Positions 52,660 to 60,847 of a stretch of DNA of 64,000 nt are shown one piece after another. Positions within the stretch are counted from its first letter, which is position 1. Every line of letters begins with the position of its first letter. The notes under the pieces were generated by a model, which searched no databases, was not told where the DNA came from, and worked only from the letters and a program-made list of their open reading frames with translations. Both the position numbers and the translations under genes were made by a program. This stretch comes from JACCVL01 sp963704295 (GTDB lineage Bacteria; Actinomycetota; Actinomycetes; Propionibacteriales; Nocardioidaceae): positions 1,178,001-1,242,000 of the forward strand of contig OY969884.1 in NCBI GenBank assembly GCA_963704295.1. The letters are read 5' to 3'.

Positions 52660-53639
52660 CAGCGGTCGCTGCTGACCCGACTGTCGTCGGTGCGCGCGAT
52701 ACCCTCCACGAGCCTGGTGATGTCGGCGGCCGCTTCGGGGTCGAGCCTGCCGGCGCGAGCGGCGCGAGCGGCGGTCACCGCCACCATCGTGGTGTACGCG
52801 GCTCGGACGTCCTCCGCGCCGGGGACCGTGTGGCTGTCGAGTGCGCGTAGCGCGACGAGGTGGTCGGCGACGGTGTGCGCGTCACCGCGGACGACCGGCC
52901 CGGTCAGCGCGGCGTCGCCGTACGCGAGCGAGTTGTCCAGCGCCGCGGTCAGCAACGGGCGCAGCGTGCCGGCGGGGTCGGTCGACCCGGTCGCCCGGAG
53001 CAGGTCCATGGCCTGCCCGACGAGGCTGACCAGGTGGTTCGCCCCGTGCGCCAGCGCGGCGTGGTACAGCGCGCGCTGCTCTTCGGGGATGACGATCGAC
53101 CGCGCGCCGAGATCGGCGACCAGCTCCGCACCGACCGCCTGCCCGGTGGCGTCGGCGGTGAGCCCGAAGACACAGCCCGCCAGCCGGTCGAGGTCGAGAT
53201 CCGTGCCGGTGAAGGTCATCGCCGGGTGCAGAGCCACCGTCGTCGCGCCCCGGCGCGCCGCGGCGTCCAGCACCGCGACGCCGTGCCGGCCGCTGGTGTG
53301 CACCACGACCTGCCCGGCCCTGATCACCCCGGCCGCTACGAGCCGGTCGACGAGTGGGCGCAGCCGGTCGTCCGGGACGGTCAGCAACAGCAGGTCGGCG
53401 TCCGCGGCGACGTCCACCGGCGGGCGCGATGGCAGCGCGGACAGGTGCGGGAGCATGGTGTCGATGCGGAGCCTGGACGCGGATGAGGTTCCGGAGGCGG
53501 AGGCGACGTCGTGGCCGGCGGCGTGCAGGGCGGCACCCAGAACCGCGCCGACGCGGCCGGCGCCGATGACGCCGACGCGGTATCGGTGTCGCTGCGTCGG
53601 TCGGGGCGCAGGGTGAGGACGTCCGTGCGGACGGGGCAT
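52659..53639 (-). CDS. Rossmann-fold DUF2520 protein next to panC
   Basis: 326 residues from the ATG at 53639, preceded by GAAAGG; a GTG nine bases upstream is also open. N-terminal NAD(P) domain: YRVGVIGAGRVGAVLGAALHAAG, with LLLLTVPDDRLRPLV. The C-terminal helical DUF2520 domain has AALAHGANHLVSLVGQAMDLL and PVVRGDAHTVADHLVAL. Resembles F420/NADP or ketopantoate-reductase-like dehydrogenases. Its invariable pairing with panC suggests a role in pantoate supply, but this is inference. Confidence 0.82.
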   Translation of the reverse strand: MPRPHGRPHPAPRPTQRHRYRVGVIGAGRVGAVLGAALHAAGHDVASASGTSSASRLRIDTMLPHLSALPSRPPVDVAADADLLLLTVPDDRLRPLVDRLVAAGVIRAGQVVVHTSGRHGVAVLDAAARRGATTVALHPAMTFTGTDLDLDRLAGCVFGLTADATGQAVGAELVADLGARSIVIPEEQRALYHAALAHGANHLVSLVGQAMDLLRATGSTDPAGTLRPLLTAALDNSLAYGDAALTGPVVRGDAHTVADHLVALRALDSHTVPGAEDVRAAYTTMVAVTAARAARAGRLDPEAAADITRLVEGIARTDDSRVSSDR

Positions 53640-53772
53640 GCGCTGCACCTTTCGTTCCAGTCCCAGGATCGGGTACCAGACGGTGGGGGCCGTGCACGGT
53701 CGAGCCTACGTCGAGGCCCTCGCCGCGGCCACCGGCGGCGGAGGTGCCGTCGGTCACACCACTCGGTGCTCG

Positions 53773-54234
53773 TCAGCCCAACCGGGTAGCCAGCGCCGCC
53801 ACCGCCGCGTCCACGTCGGCGAAGTCCTCGGTCCCGGGCGCCGGTTGTTGCCAGCCGGCGACCATGTGCACGGGTCGGCCGGTACGGACCGCCAGCGCGA
53901 TCTCGCTCTCGGTGCCCCAGCTGCCGCCGACTGCCAGCATGGCGTCGCATACCCGGACGACGAGCGCGTTGCGCAGCTCGCCGAGGCCGGTCGGGAGCAC
54001 CACGGTGTGGCCGGCGCTGGCGGCGTACCGGTCGTCGCCGGGCAGCAGCCCGACCACCGTCCCGCCGTGCGACGCGGCACCGGCGGCCGCGGCCGCCATC
54101 ACACCCGTCAGCCCTCCGGTCACGACCACCCAGCCGCGATCGGCCAACGCCTCCCCCGCGGAGCGGGCGAGGGCGACGAGGTCCGGGCCGGCCTTGCTGG
54201 GCCCGACCACGGCGACGTACGGCGGATGCCTCAC
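53773..54234 (-). CDS. LOG-like Rossmann protein (TIGR00725 type)
   Basis: 153 residues. PYVAVVGPSKAGPDLVALARS opens the fold. VVTGGLTGVMAAAAAGA and MLAVGGSWGTESEIALAV are the two nucleotide-binding loops shared with LOG/lysine-decarboxylase-like phosphoribohydrolases. The catalytic Arg of true LOG enzymes is not evident. GTG start at 54234, forty bases from the divergent methyltransferase ATG. Function unknown. Confidence 0.75.
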   Translation of the reverse strand: MRHPPYVAVVGPSKAGPDLVALARSAGEALADRGWVVVTGGLTGVMAAAAAGAASHGGTVVGLLPGDDRYAASAGHTVVLPTGLGELRNALVVRVCDAMLAVGGSWGTESEIALAVRTGRPVHMVAGWQQPAPGTEDFADVDAAVAALATRLG

Positions 54235-54273
54235 CGCTCGGACGCTAAGCCGTACCGTCGGGATGTGCACGCC

Positions 54274-55179
54274 ATGCCGACCCTCGAGCAGGCGTGGCGA
54301 GCCGCGCTGTACGCCACGCCCGGCGCCGGCTTCTACGCCCGGGAGTGGCCGTCCGCGCACTTCGTCACGGCGACCCAGCTGGGGCCGGAGGTGGCCACAA
54401 CCGTGGTGGAGATGGCGCGCCGGTACGGGCTGGACACCGTGGTCGACGTGGGCGCGGGGCGCGGGGAGCTGCTGACCGCGGCGCACGCGATCGACCCCGG
54501 GCTTCGGCTGCTGGCGGTGGAACTGCGGGCTCGGCCACCAGCGCTGCCGGCTCGGATCGACTGGCTATCGACGCTTCCCGACAGCATCGAGGGTCTCGTG
54601 GTGGCCCACGAGCTGCTCGACACCGTCCCCTGCCCGGTGGTCGAGGTCGACGGCTCCGGCCGGACGCGGGAGCTGCTCGTCGACCCGGGGACCGGGGTCG
54701 AGCTCCACGGCGCGGAGGTGACCGGGGCGGACCTGGACTGGCTGCGGCGGTGGTGGCCGCTCTGCGAGCCCGGTGAGCGGGCGGAGGTGGGACGGTCCCG
54801 CGACGACGCCTGGGCGGATCTGGTCGGGCGGGTGTCCCGCGGGTTGGCGGTGGCGGTCGACTACGGGCACCTGCGGTCGGGCCGGCCCCTCGGCGGCTCG
54901 GTACGCGGGTACGCCGCCGGCCGCCGGGTCGCCCCGCGGTACGACGGCACCGTCGACGTCACGGCGGACGTGGCGCTGGACGCAGTCGCCGACCGGTGCG
55001 GCGGCACGCTGCACCGGCAGCGCGACCTGCTGACCGGAGGGGGTGCGGCGGCCGTACCGTGCGAGTCGCTCGAGCCGGCCGGCCGGCTGGCCGCCCTGGC
55101 CCGAGCCGGGCGCCGGGCGCAGGTGCGGGCGGCGGGCGGGCTGGGCGAGCTCGGCTGGGTGATCACCGACCGGCGATGA
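54274..55179 (+). CDS. MidA/NDUFAF7-like SAM methyltransferase
   Basis: 301 residues. Begins with a substrate-side block (YATPGAGFYAREWPSAHFVTA) followed by SAM motif I DTVVDVGAGRGELLTAAH and VVAHELLDTVPCPVVEVDG, the pattern of COG1565 methyltransferases. A later block LAVAVDYGHLRSGRPLGGSVRGY also fits. In mitochondria the family methylates an arginine of complex I; the bacterial substrate is unknown. The last codons form one arm of a long inverted repeat. Confidence 0.8.
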   Translation: MPTLEQAWRAALYATPGAGFYAREWPSAHFVTATQLGPEVATTVVEMARRYGLDTVVDVGAGRGELLTAAHAIDPGLRLLAVELRARPPALPARIDWLSTLPDSIEGLVVAHELLDTVPCPVVEVDGSGRTRELLVDPGTGVELHGAEVTGADLDWLRRWWPLCEPGERAEVGRSRDDAWADLVGRVSRGLAVAVDYGHLRSGRPLGGSVRGYAAGRRVAPRYDGTVDVTADVALDAVADRCGGTLHRQRDLLTGGGAAAVPCESLEPAGRLAALARAGRRAQVRAAGGLGELGWVITDRR

Positions 55180-55224
55180 TGCATTCCCGTCGCCCGGGCT
55201 ACCGGAATGCATCATCGCCGGTCG
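55167..55224. terminator. 21-bp perfect inverted repeat across two convergent gene ends
   Basis: Arms 55167-55187 and 55204-55224 pair over all 21 bases with a 16-base loop. The left arm contains the methyltransferase stop (TGA 55177-55179); the right arm lies within the last codons of the convergent PH-domain gene, whose TAG (55199-55201, minus strand) is in the loop. It is likely a bidirectional terminator. The same DNA word is thus coding on opposite strands in different frames. Confidence 0.7.
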
Positions 55225-56503
55225 AGGGCTGGGCCGCGCCGGTGAGCGTGATCTGCCACGCCTCCGCCGCGGACCGGTGCACGGCCGTCGGCGCGGTCGG
55301 CCCCGACGGCAGGTGCAGCCCCACGGTGGCCAACCCGAGCCGTCGTTGCAGCGGCCCCTGTCGTAGGCCACAGGACTGCACCGCCCGACGCGGGGCGATG
55401 TCGACCCGGCGGGTCAGCAGGCCACGCCGGGTCGCGACGTGCTGCGCGTCGCCCCCGTGACCGAGCACCGGCCACGCCACCGGGTCCAGCCGTCGGGCCG
55501 CCCGTGGCGGACGGGTCAGCCGCAGCCGGCCCAGCTCGAGACCCGGAACGACCTGCTCGACGAGCCGCTGCGCATCCGCCCGCCGGGCGACCGGCAACAG
55601 CGTGGTCGACAACCGGTGATCGTCCTCGCCGCGGACGACCACCCCGGCAACGGTCACGTGCACGGCGACCCAGCCCAGCCTCCGCCAGACCATCGGCTCG
55701 GTCAGCACCAGGCCACGGATCCGCTGCACCGGCAACGCCGCGGTGCGCACGCCGAACAGGCCCGCGCGGACGGACACACCGCGCGCCGAGCGCCGCACGG
55801 AGAAGTCGTAGCCCGACACGAAGCCCTGCACCACCGGCGTCGCCGCGGCGAGGCCGAAGGGGATCAGCACCGCCAGCGAGAGCGGCTGGCCGGCGGCCGT
55901 CCCGACGGTGGCGACCAGTGCCGCGCCCGCCGCCGACAGCAGCGGACCGGTGCGCAGCAGCTGGGAGGCCAGCAGCAGGCCCGGGTCGACGCGGTGCAGC
56001 AGCTGGTCGGGGACCCGCTCCTCGGTATCGCTCGTCCCGACCTCGACGCCGCCCTCCCGGCCGGCCTCGGTGAGCAGGTACCGGCGCAGCCGGTTGGCCT
56101 GCGCCAGCGTCAGGTACGACAGGGTCGCCTCGCTCTCCGCGCCGCCGGCGGTGTCGATCGCGAGCGAGGCCATGCCGAACAGCCGGGCCAGGAACGGCTG
56201 CTGAACCTCGATGGCCTGGATCCGGTCCAGCCGGATCCGGCGCGAGCGGCGCAGCAGCACCCCGGTGTCGATGCGCAGCTCGTCGGCGCCGACCCGGTAG
56301 CGGGTGAACCACCAGGAGACCGCGCCGAGCAGCAGGCTGCCGAGCAGCACCAGCGGGACCAGCCACCACTCCCCGGACAGGTCGGAGCCCTCCACCAGCT
56401 GCCGACCGGCGGTGACGGCGAGCGCGACGAGGAGCAGTCCGCCACGCAGCAGCGGGGACAGCGGGTGCACCCGGGAGAAGCCGGCCTCCGGACGCTCGCT
56501 CAC
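55199..56503 (-). CDS. Bacterial PH-domain membrane protein (YdbT-like)
   Basis: 434 residues. Two N-terminal helices (LLRGGLLLVALAVTAG, WWLVPLVLLGSLLLGAVSWWF), then a PH_2/DUF304 domain (YRVGADELRIDTGVLLRRSRR, IRLDRIQAIEVQQPFLARLFG). A second helix pair and a second PH-like domain follow (RRSARGVSVRAGLFGVRTAAL), and a third toward the end (ATRRGLLTRRVDIAPRRAVQ). GTG at 56503 overlaps the partner gene stop as GTGA. Such pairs are widespread; function unknown, possibly envelope sensing or export. Confidence 0.82.
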   Translation of the reverse strand: MSERPEAGFSRVHPLSPLLRGGLLLVALAVTAGRQLVEGSDLSGEWWLVPLVLLGSLLLGAVSWWFTRYRVGADELRIDTGVLLRRSRRIRLDRIQAIEVQQPFLARLFGMASLAIDTAGGAESEATLSYLTLAQANRLRRYLLTEAGREGGVEVGTSDTEERVPDQLLHRVDPGLLLASQLLRTGPLLSAAGAALVATVGTAAGQPLSLAVLIPFGLAAATPVVQGFVSGYDFSVRRSARGVSVRAGLFGVRTAALPVQRIRGLVLTEPMVWRRLGWVAVHVTVAGVVVRGEDDHRLSTTLLPVARRADAQRLVEQVVPGLELGRLRLTRPPRAARRLDPVAWPVLGHGGDAQHVATRRGLLTRRVDIAPRRAVQSCGLRQGPLQRRLGLATVGLHLPSGPTAPTAVHRSAAEAWQITLTGAAQPSTGDDAFR

Positions 56504-56997
56504 AGCCCGGTTGCCTGTACCTCGCCGCGGCGGGTCAGCCGGTCCCGGAGCCGGGCCGCCTCGGCCGGGGCCAGCCCGGGGATCCGGCCGCTCGTCGCCG
56601 GCGACGCCGTGTGCAGCCGGACCGTGGCCAGGCCGAACATCCGGTCCAGCGGGCCGGAGCTGACATCGACCATCTGCATCCGCCCGTAGGGGACCACGTC
56701 GATGCGCCGCCAGGAGATGCCCCGGGTGACGATGACGTCGTCGTCCCGCTCGGCGTACCCCCAGGCACGGACCGAGCGGTCGATGACCCGCCACGAGACG
56801 CCGAGCAGCAGCAGCACCGCCACGGCCAACCCCGCCCACCAACCGGAACGATCTGGTCGGAGCGCCGTCGCCACCCCCAACCCGGTGATCAGCAGCCCCG
56901 CCAGCACCGACGCCACCAGCCGGCGCTCCCGGGTCAGCCCCGGTCCGAGGCGTACCCAACCCACTCCCGGGACGTCGAACGGATCCGCGCTGGTCAC
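56500..56997 (-). CDS. Bacterial PH-domain membrane protein (YdbS-like)
   Basis: 165 residues. Two helices (LVASVLAGLLITGLGVATAL, WWAGLAVAVLLLLGVSWRV) followed by a single PH_2 domain (GYAERDDDVIVTRGISWRR, IDVVPYGRMQMVDVSSGPLDR). It is the first gene of the two-gene PH operon. GTG at 56997 chosen; a start at 57069 would add 24 residues without character. Divergent from the LVIVD protein gene. Confidence 0.8.
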   Translation of the reverse strand: MTSADPFDVPGVGWVRLGPGLTRERRLVASVLAGLLITGLGVATALRPDRSGWWAGLAVAVLLLLGVSWRVIDRSVRAWGYAERDDDVIVTRGISWRRIDVVPYGRMQMVDVSSGPLDRMFGLATVRLHTASPATSGRIPGLAPAEAARLRDRLTRRGEVQATGL

Positions 56998-57096
56998 AGC
57001 CCCGAGCCTACGGTGACCGTCCCGCCCGGCTGCCGGCCGTGACCTCTGCGCGAGCGAGTCGTTGTCCACTCATACGCCGATCTGTCAGGAGCCCGC

Positions 57097-58635
57097 ATGC
57101 GACGTCTGATCATCGGAGCCGGTGTCGCCACCGCGCTCGTCCTGCTGCCCGCCAGCCCGGCCGCCGCGCACGGCGACGGTGACCACCCGTCCGCGAACCT
57201 CGGCGAGCATCTGGCCACCGAGGGCGAATCGGTGTCGATGCAGGCGGTTGCCAACGTGCAGTACGACGACACCGGCGAGGCCCAGCGCGGCTCGGACATC
57301 GAGTTCGTGCGGATCGGGCACCGCGACTTCGCGCTGGCGGGCACGCTGCGCAAGGGCATGCAGATCGTCAACATCGACGACCCGCGCAACCCGCGCAAGG
57401 TCGCCGAGTACGACTGCGACGTCAGCCAGGGCGACATCCAGGTCTGGCCGAAGGGTGACCGGGTGTTCGCCTCCTACACCGCGGACGGCACGTTCGGCGC
57501 GGCTGGCGCCGCCTCGCAGTGCGCGAGCGACCTCGGCCTGGGCCCGGACGCCTCCGGCACGGTGATCGTGAACATCACCCGTCCCGCCAACCCGCGGACG
57601 GTCGGCTTCGCGCCGGTCCCCCGGGGGTCGCACAACATGACCGTGCACCCGAGCGGGAACTACCTCTACAACTCGAACTCCGACCTGATCAGCAGCACCG
57701 AGCCGACGATCACCATCTACGACATCCGGCGACCGGCGCAGCCGGAGAAGGTGCGCGACTTCCGGATCCCGTTCGTGCCGGCGTCGCTCGGCTCGGAGTC
57801 GCACGACATCACGTTCAACCGCAGCGGCACGCGGGCGTACTCGGCCGCGCTGTCGCAGACGCTGGTGCTCGACACCTCCCACCCACGCCGCCCGGAGATC
57901 ATCAGCGGCTTCACCGACCCGGCGATCAACGTCGTGCACCAGTCCGACCCGGTGACGCTGCGGACGAGCGACGGTGACCGGCGCCGGCTGCTGGTGGTGA
58001 CCGACGAGCGGGCCGGTGCGGCCGGGAGCGTGGAGTGCCCCGGCGGCGGCTTGCACGTCTACGACATCACTGGCGACAAGGTCCAGGACCCGCTGGCGAA
58101 CAAGGTGGGGACCTGGTTCATCCCGACCGTGCAGCCACAGGCGGGTGGCACCTGCACCTCGCACGTGCTGCGCATCTACCCGCGGCAGGAGATGCTGACC
58201 GTCGCCTGGTACACCCAGGGGGTCCGGGTGCTCGACATCTCCGGCCTGGCCGACTACCAGGGATCGCCGGACGACATCGCCGTCGGCGACGGGATCGGGA
58301 TGCGAGAGATCGGGCACTACGTCTTCCCGGACGCGGACGCCTGGTCGTTCAAGACCAACGAGATCCGCCCCGACGGCTCGTTCTTCGGCTACGCCAACGA
58401 CCTCACCCGCGGGCTGGACGTGTACCGCTTCTCCGGCGCCGACCGGTCGGTCCCGGCGCTGCGCCCGCAGGACCCCCGGGGTCCGCAGTTCACCCGGCCG
58501 GACCAGCCGATCATCGGTTCGGCTGCGCGCGGGGCCGCGGCCGACGCCGCGCTGTCGCCGGCTCTGCTGCTTGCCGGCGCGCCGTTGCTCGTGCTCGCCG
58601 GGGTGCTACGGCTGCGGACCCGGCGACAGGACTGA
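57097..58635 (+). CDS. Secreted LVIVD-type beta-propeller protein, membrane anchored (1)
   Basis: 512 residues. Signal peptide at 1-26 (IIGAGVATALVLLPASPAAA). Propeller-like repeats follow: KGMQIVNIDDPRNPRKVAEY, GTVIVNITRPANPRTVGF, ITIYDIRRPAQPEKVRDF, LVLDTSHPRRPEIISGF and GVRVLDISGLADY. Each carries the LVIVD-style D-x-x-x-P signature. A C-terminal helix near 482-503 plus an RTRRQD tail anchors it; no LPXTG is present. CAGGAG ribosome site before the ATG. Ligand unknown. Convergent with a second protein of the same kind. Confidence 0.8.
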   Translation: MRRLIIGAGVATALVLLPASPAAAHGDGDHPSANLGEHLATEGESVSMQAVANVQYDDTGEAQRGSDIEFVRIGHRDFALAGTLRKGMQIVNIDDPRNPRKVAEYDCDVSQGDIQVWPKGDRVFASYTADGTFGAAGAASQCASDLGLGPDASGTVIVNITRPANPRTVGFAPVPRGSHNMTVHPSGNYLYNSNSDLISSTEPTITIYDIRRPAQPEKVRDFRIPFVPASLGSESHDITFNRSGTRAYSAALSQTLVLDTSHPRRPEIISGFTDPAINVVHQSDPVTLRTSDGDRRRLLVVTDERAGAAGSVECPGGGLHVYDITGDKVQDPLANKVGTWFIPTVQPQAGGTCTSHVLRIYPRQEMLTVAWYTQGVRVLDISGLADYQGSPDDIAVGDGIGMREIGHYVFPDADAWSFKTNEIRPDGSFFGYANDLTRGLDVYRFSGADRSVPALRPQDPRGPQFTRPDQPIIGSAARGAAADAALSPALLLAGAPLLVLAGVLRLRTRRQD

Positions 58636-58655
58636 CCCGCCCCACCCCCCTCGCC

Positions 58656-58890
58656 CACGATCCGCGACTTTTGCAGGCGGCCGCGGGACGTCATACCGAC
58701 GGTTGCCCGTTGACGGCGCGTCGGATGACGCTCCACGGAACGTCATCTGTGCGGTTGCCTATCACCGGCGCGTCGTATGACGTCCCGCCGCCGCGCCTAG
58801 GCCCCCTCGGCCACGATCCGCGACTTTTGCAGGCGGCCGCGGGACGTCATACCGACGGCTGCCCATTGACGGCGCGTCGTATGACGTCCC
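58656..58890 (+). repeat. Intergenic repeat array: two 22-mers and three palindromes
   Basis: 22-mers starting CACGATCCGCGACTT are at 58656-58677 and 58812-58833. Each is followed after 7 bases by GGGACGTCATAC (58685-58696; 58841-58852). In the second unit the partner GTATGACGTCCC at 58879-58890 makes a perfect 12-bp stem with a 26-base loop. The first unit has an imperfect partner (GGATGACG, from 58723) and a further palindrome ending GTATGACGTCCC at 58775-58786. The array fills the space between the convergent LVIVD genes, after a C-rich stretch. Confidence 0.8.
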
Positions 58891-58902
58891 GGCGGGTGTA
58901 GG

Positions 58903-60693
58903 TCAGGCGGCCAGCTCGCGGCCGCGCTGCCAACGCCGGTAGCCCGCAGCGAGGACAAGCAGCAGAGCCGACCCACCGGCCAGACCGGCGTTCATCGCCG
59001 CCGTGTCCGACGACCGGGCCGGCGGGGTGCTCCCCATCGGGTTCGGCTGACCGGTCCAGCTCACCACGTCGATGCCACGGTGGATGTCATCGGCGGCGAT
59101 GAAGTAGGTGCGCGTCCCGTTCGCGTTCTGCCGGATCTTGAACTGCTCGGCCGACCAGGTGTTCGCGTTCGGCAGCGTGAACGAGGCACGCTCCTCAAAC
59201 ACCAGGTGCCCCGCGGCGTCTACGTAGTAGTCGACGATCTTGATGCCCTGGGAGTAGTAGGCCGCGATGAACCGCTGCTCACCCGGGAACTGCTCGATGA
59301 CGTGGATGTCGCAGAACGTCTCCGCCGGCACCACCGCGTCACTGATGTAGACCGACCGCTCGCCGCTCGGCGTCGTGGCGTACTCGATGTTGCCCGGGTC
59401 GCTGATGTCCAGAGCGTGCGCGCCGCCGTTCCCGTACGGATTCTCGATCCCCGGCGTACACGACGCTCCCGGCGGGACGATGCCGCCACCGCGCTCGTCG
59501 GTGACGAACATGAACTGCTGGTTCGGCGTCGGGTCGGCCTCGTGCGAGACGGCCACGCCCTGGTCGGAGCGGACCTGGTTGTTCGAGTTGCAGGTACGGA
59601 TGTCGGTGCCCGGTGCGCCGCAGTCCCGGCCGGGGTGCTGGTACGTGCCGAGGAACTGCCACCCGGTGGCCTGCTCGGTCCGGTCACCCTCCATCCCGCT
59701 GCAGTCAGTGACCTTGGCGCCGGTGCGCGTGCCGGCGATCACCGAGCAGGGGAAGGGGGTCCCGCGGACCGCGCCGGTGGCATTCAGGATGTTGGACACA
59801 TCCAAGATCAGTGTGGCATTCAGCGCCGCGCAGTACAGCCGGCCACGTGCGTAGGTGATGTCGTGGCAGGTGGCCGAGCCGTCCTCCAGCTCACCGGTGT
59901 TCTGATCCCGCTGCTTGGTCCAGTTCGGCTGCAAGTTGATCCGGTACACCTGTGGCCGGCACTCCTGGCGACGCTTCGCGTCGGTCCAGTTCACGTTGCC
60001 GAAGCAGGACCGCATGTCGACGACGTCGATCCAGTTGCGCCCGGCGAAGTCAGAGCTGCTGTTGTAGACGATTCCGGGGTTGCGGAGGTCCGCGGTGTGC
60101 GTGTGCGAGTAGCCCGCAAACCGGATCAGGTGTGCCTCCCGCGGCTTGAACTGCCGGTTGGCCATCTTCGACACGTTCACGATCTCGATGCCGCCGCCGT
60201 CACTGTCGTGGCAGCGCCCGAGGGCGTCGGTGGTGTCGGTGAGCAGCCGCACCCGGCCCCGGGTGCTGACCTGCGAGTCGTGCTGCAGGCCGGTGACGCT
60301 GGTGTTCTCGGTCTCGCAGTGTGCCGACCCGTGGTCGGCCACCCAGGTCGGGCGCACCTTGCCACGGTGGGTGAGCCGGATGATCCGCTGGCCGACGCTG
60401 CCCGCGGGGTCCTGACCGAGAGTCCCGAACGCGCCGAAGATGTCGCGGCTGCGCTGGGGCTTGAAGAACTCCAGGTCGGTGCCACCCCCGGTGAGCGCGT
60501 TGTTCGCACCGCCGGGGAAGTTGGCGATGTGCCGCCAGACGCCGTCCCCGCGCTCGATGCCGTCGACGACGACACCCTCGGTGGGTGCCTGTGGCTGGCG
60601 TGGATCGGTGTGGTCGGCCACGGCCGGGGGAACCACCGCAGCGCTCAGTACCAGAGCAGAGACGCTCATCGTCACAGCAGCCAGTTTTCGCAT
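58903..60693 (-). CDS. Secreted LVIVD-type beta-propeller protein, membrane anchored (2)
   Basis: 596 residues from the ATG at 60693, preceded by GAGGAG. Signal peptide at 1-27 (VTMSVSALVLSAAVVPPAVA). Repeats include GGGIEIVNVSKMANRQFKPR, NWIDVVDMRSCFGNVNW, ALNATLILDVSNIL, GAHALDISDPGNIEY and GIKIVDYYVDAAG. There are more than ten cysteines, so disulfides are likely outside the cell. A C-terminal helix (AGLAGGSALLLVLAAGY) and RRWQRGRELAA tail anchor it. Longer and more Cys-rich than its convergent neighbour, but similar in architecture. Function unknown. Confidence 0.8.
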   Translation of the reverse strand: MRKLAAVTMSVSALVLSAAVVPPAVADHTDPRQPQAPTEGVVVDGIERGDGVWRHIANFPGGANNALTGGGTDLEFFKPQRSRDIFGAFGTLGQDPAGSVGQRIIRLTHRGKVRPTWVADHGSAHCETENTSVTGLQHDSQVSTRGRVRLLTDTTDALGRCHDSDGGGIEIVNVSKMANRQFKPREAHLIRFAGYSHTHTADLRNPGIVYNSSSDFAGRNWIDVVDMRSCFGNVNWTDAKRRQECRPQVYRINLQPNWTKQRDQNTGELEDGSATCHDITYARGRLYCAALNATLILDVSNILNATGAVRGTPFPCSVIAGTRTGAKVTDCSGMEGDRTEQATGWQFLGTYQHPGRDCGAPGTDIRTCNSNNQVRSDQGVAVSHEADPTPNQQFMFVTDERGGGIVPPGASCTPGIENPYGNGGAHALDISDPGNIEYATTPSGERSVYISDAVVPAETFCDIHVIEQFPGEQRFIAAYYSQGIKIVDYYVDAAGHLVFEERASFTLPNANTWSAEQFKIRQNANGTRTYFIAADDIHRGIDVVSWTGQPNPMGSTPPARSSDTAAMNAGLAGGSALLLVLAAGYRRWQRGRELAA

Positions 60694-60847
60694 CGCTGTC
60701 TCCTCACCGCGGCATGGCCTGATCGTCCGGCCGCGTGCTGCGCAGGATGATGCGACGGTTTCCGCGATCCCGCAACCTGAGGGGTCTGCCGGGCCGAGGT
60801 ACGGCACGCTCCCGTACGAGAGCGCCGCGCGGCCGTATGCTTCCGCG

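Noticed and set aside
58540..58635. LPXTG sortase anchor at the end of the LVIVD proteins
   Set aside because: A membrane helix and basic tail are present but no LPXTG-like pentapeptide precedes the helix in either protein.
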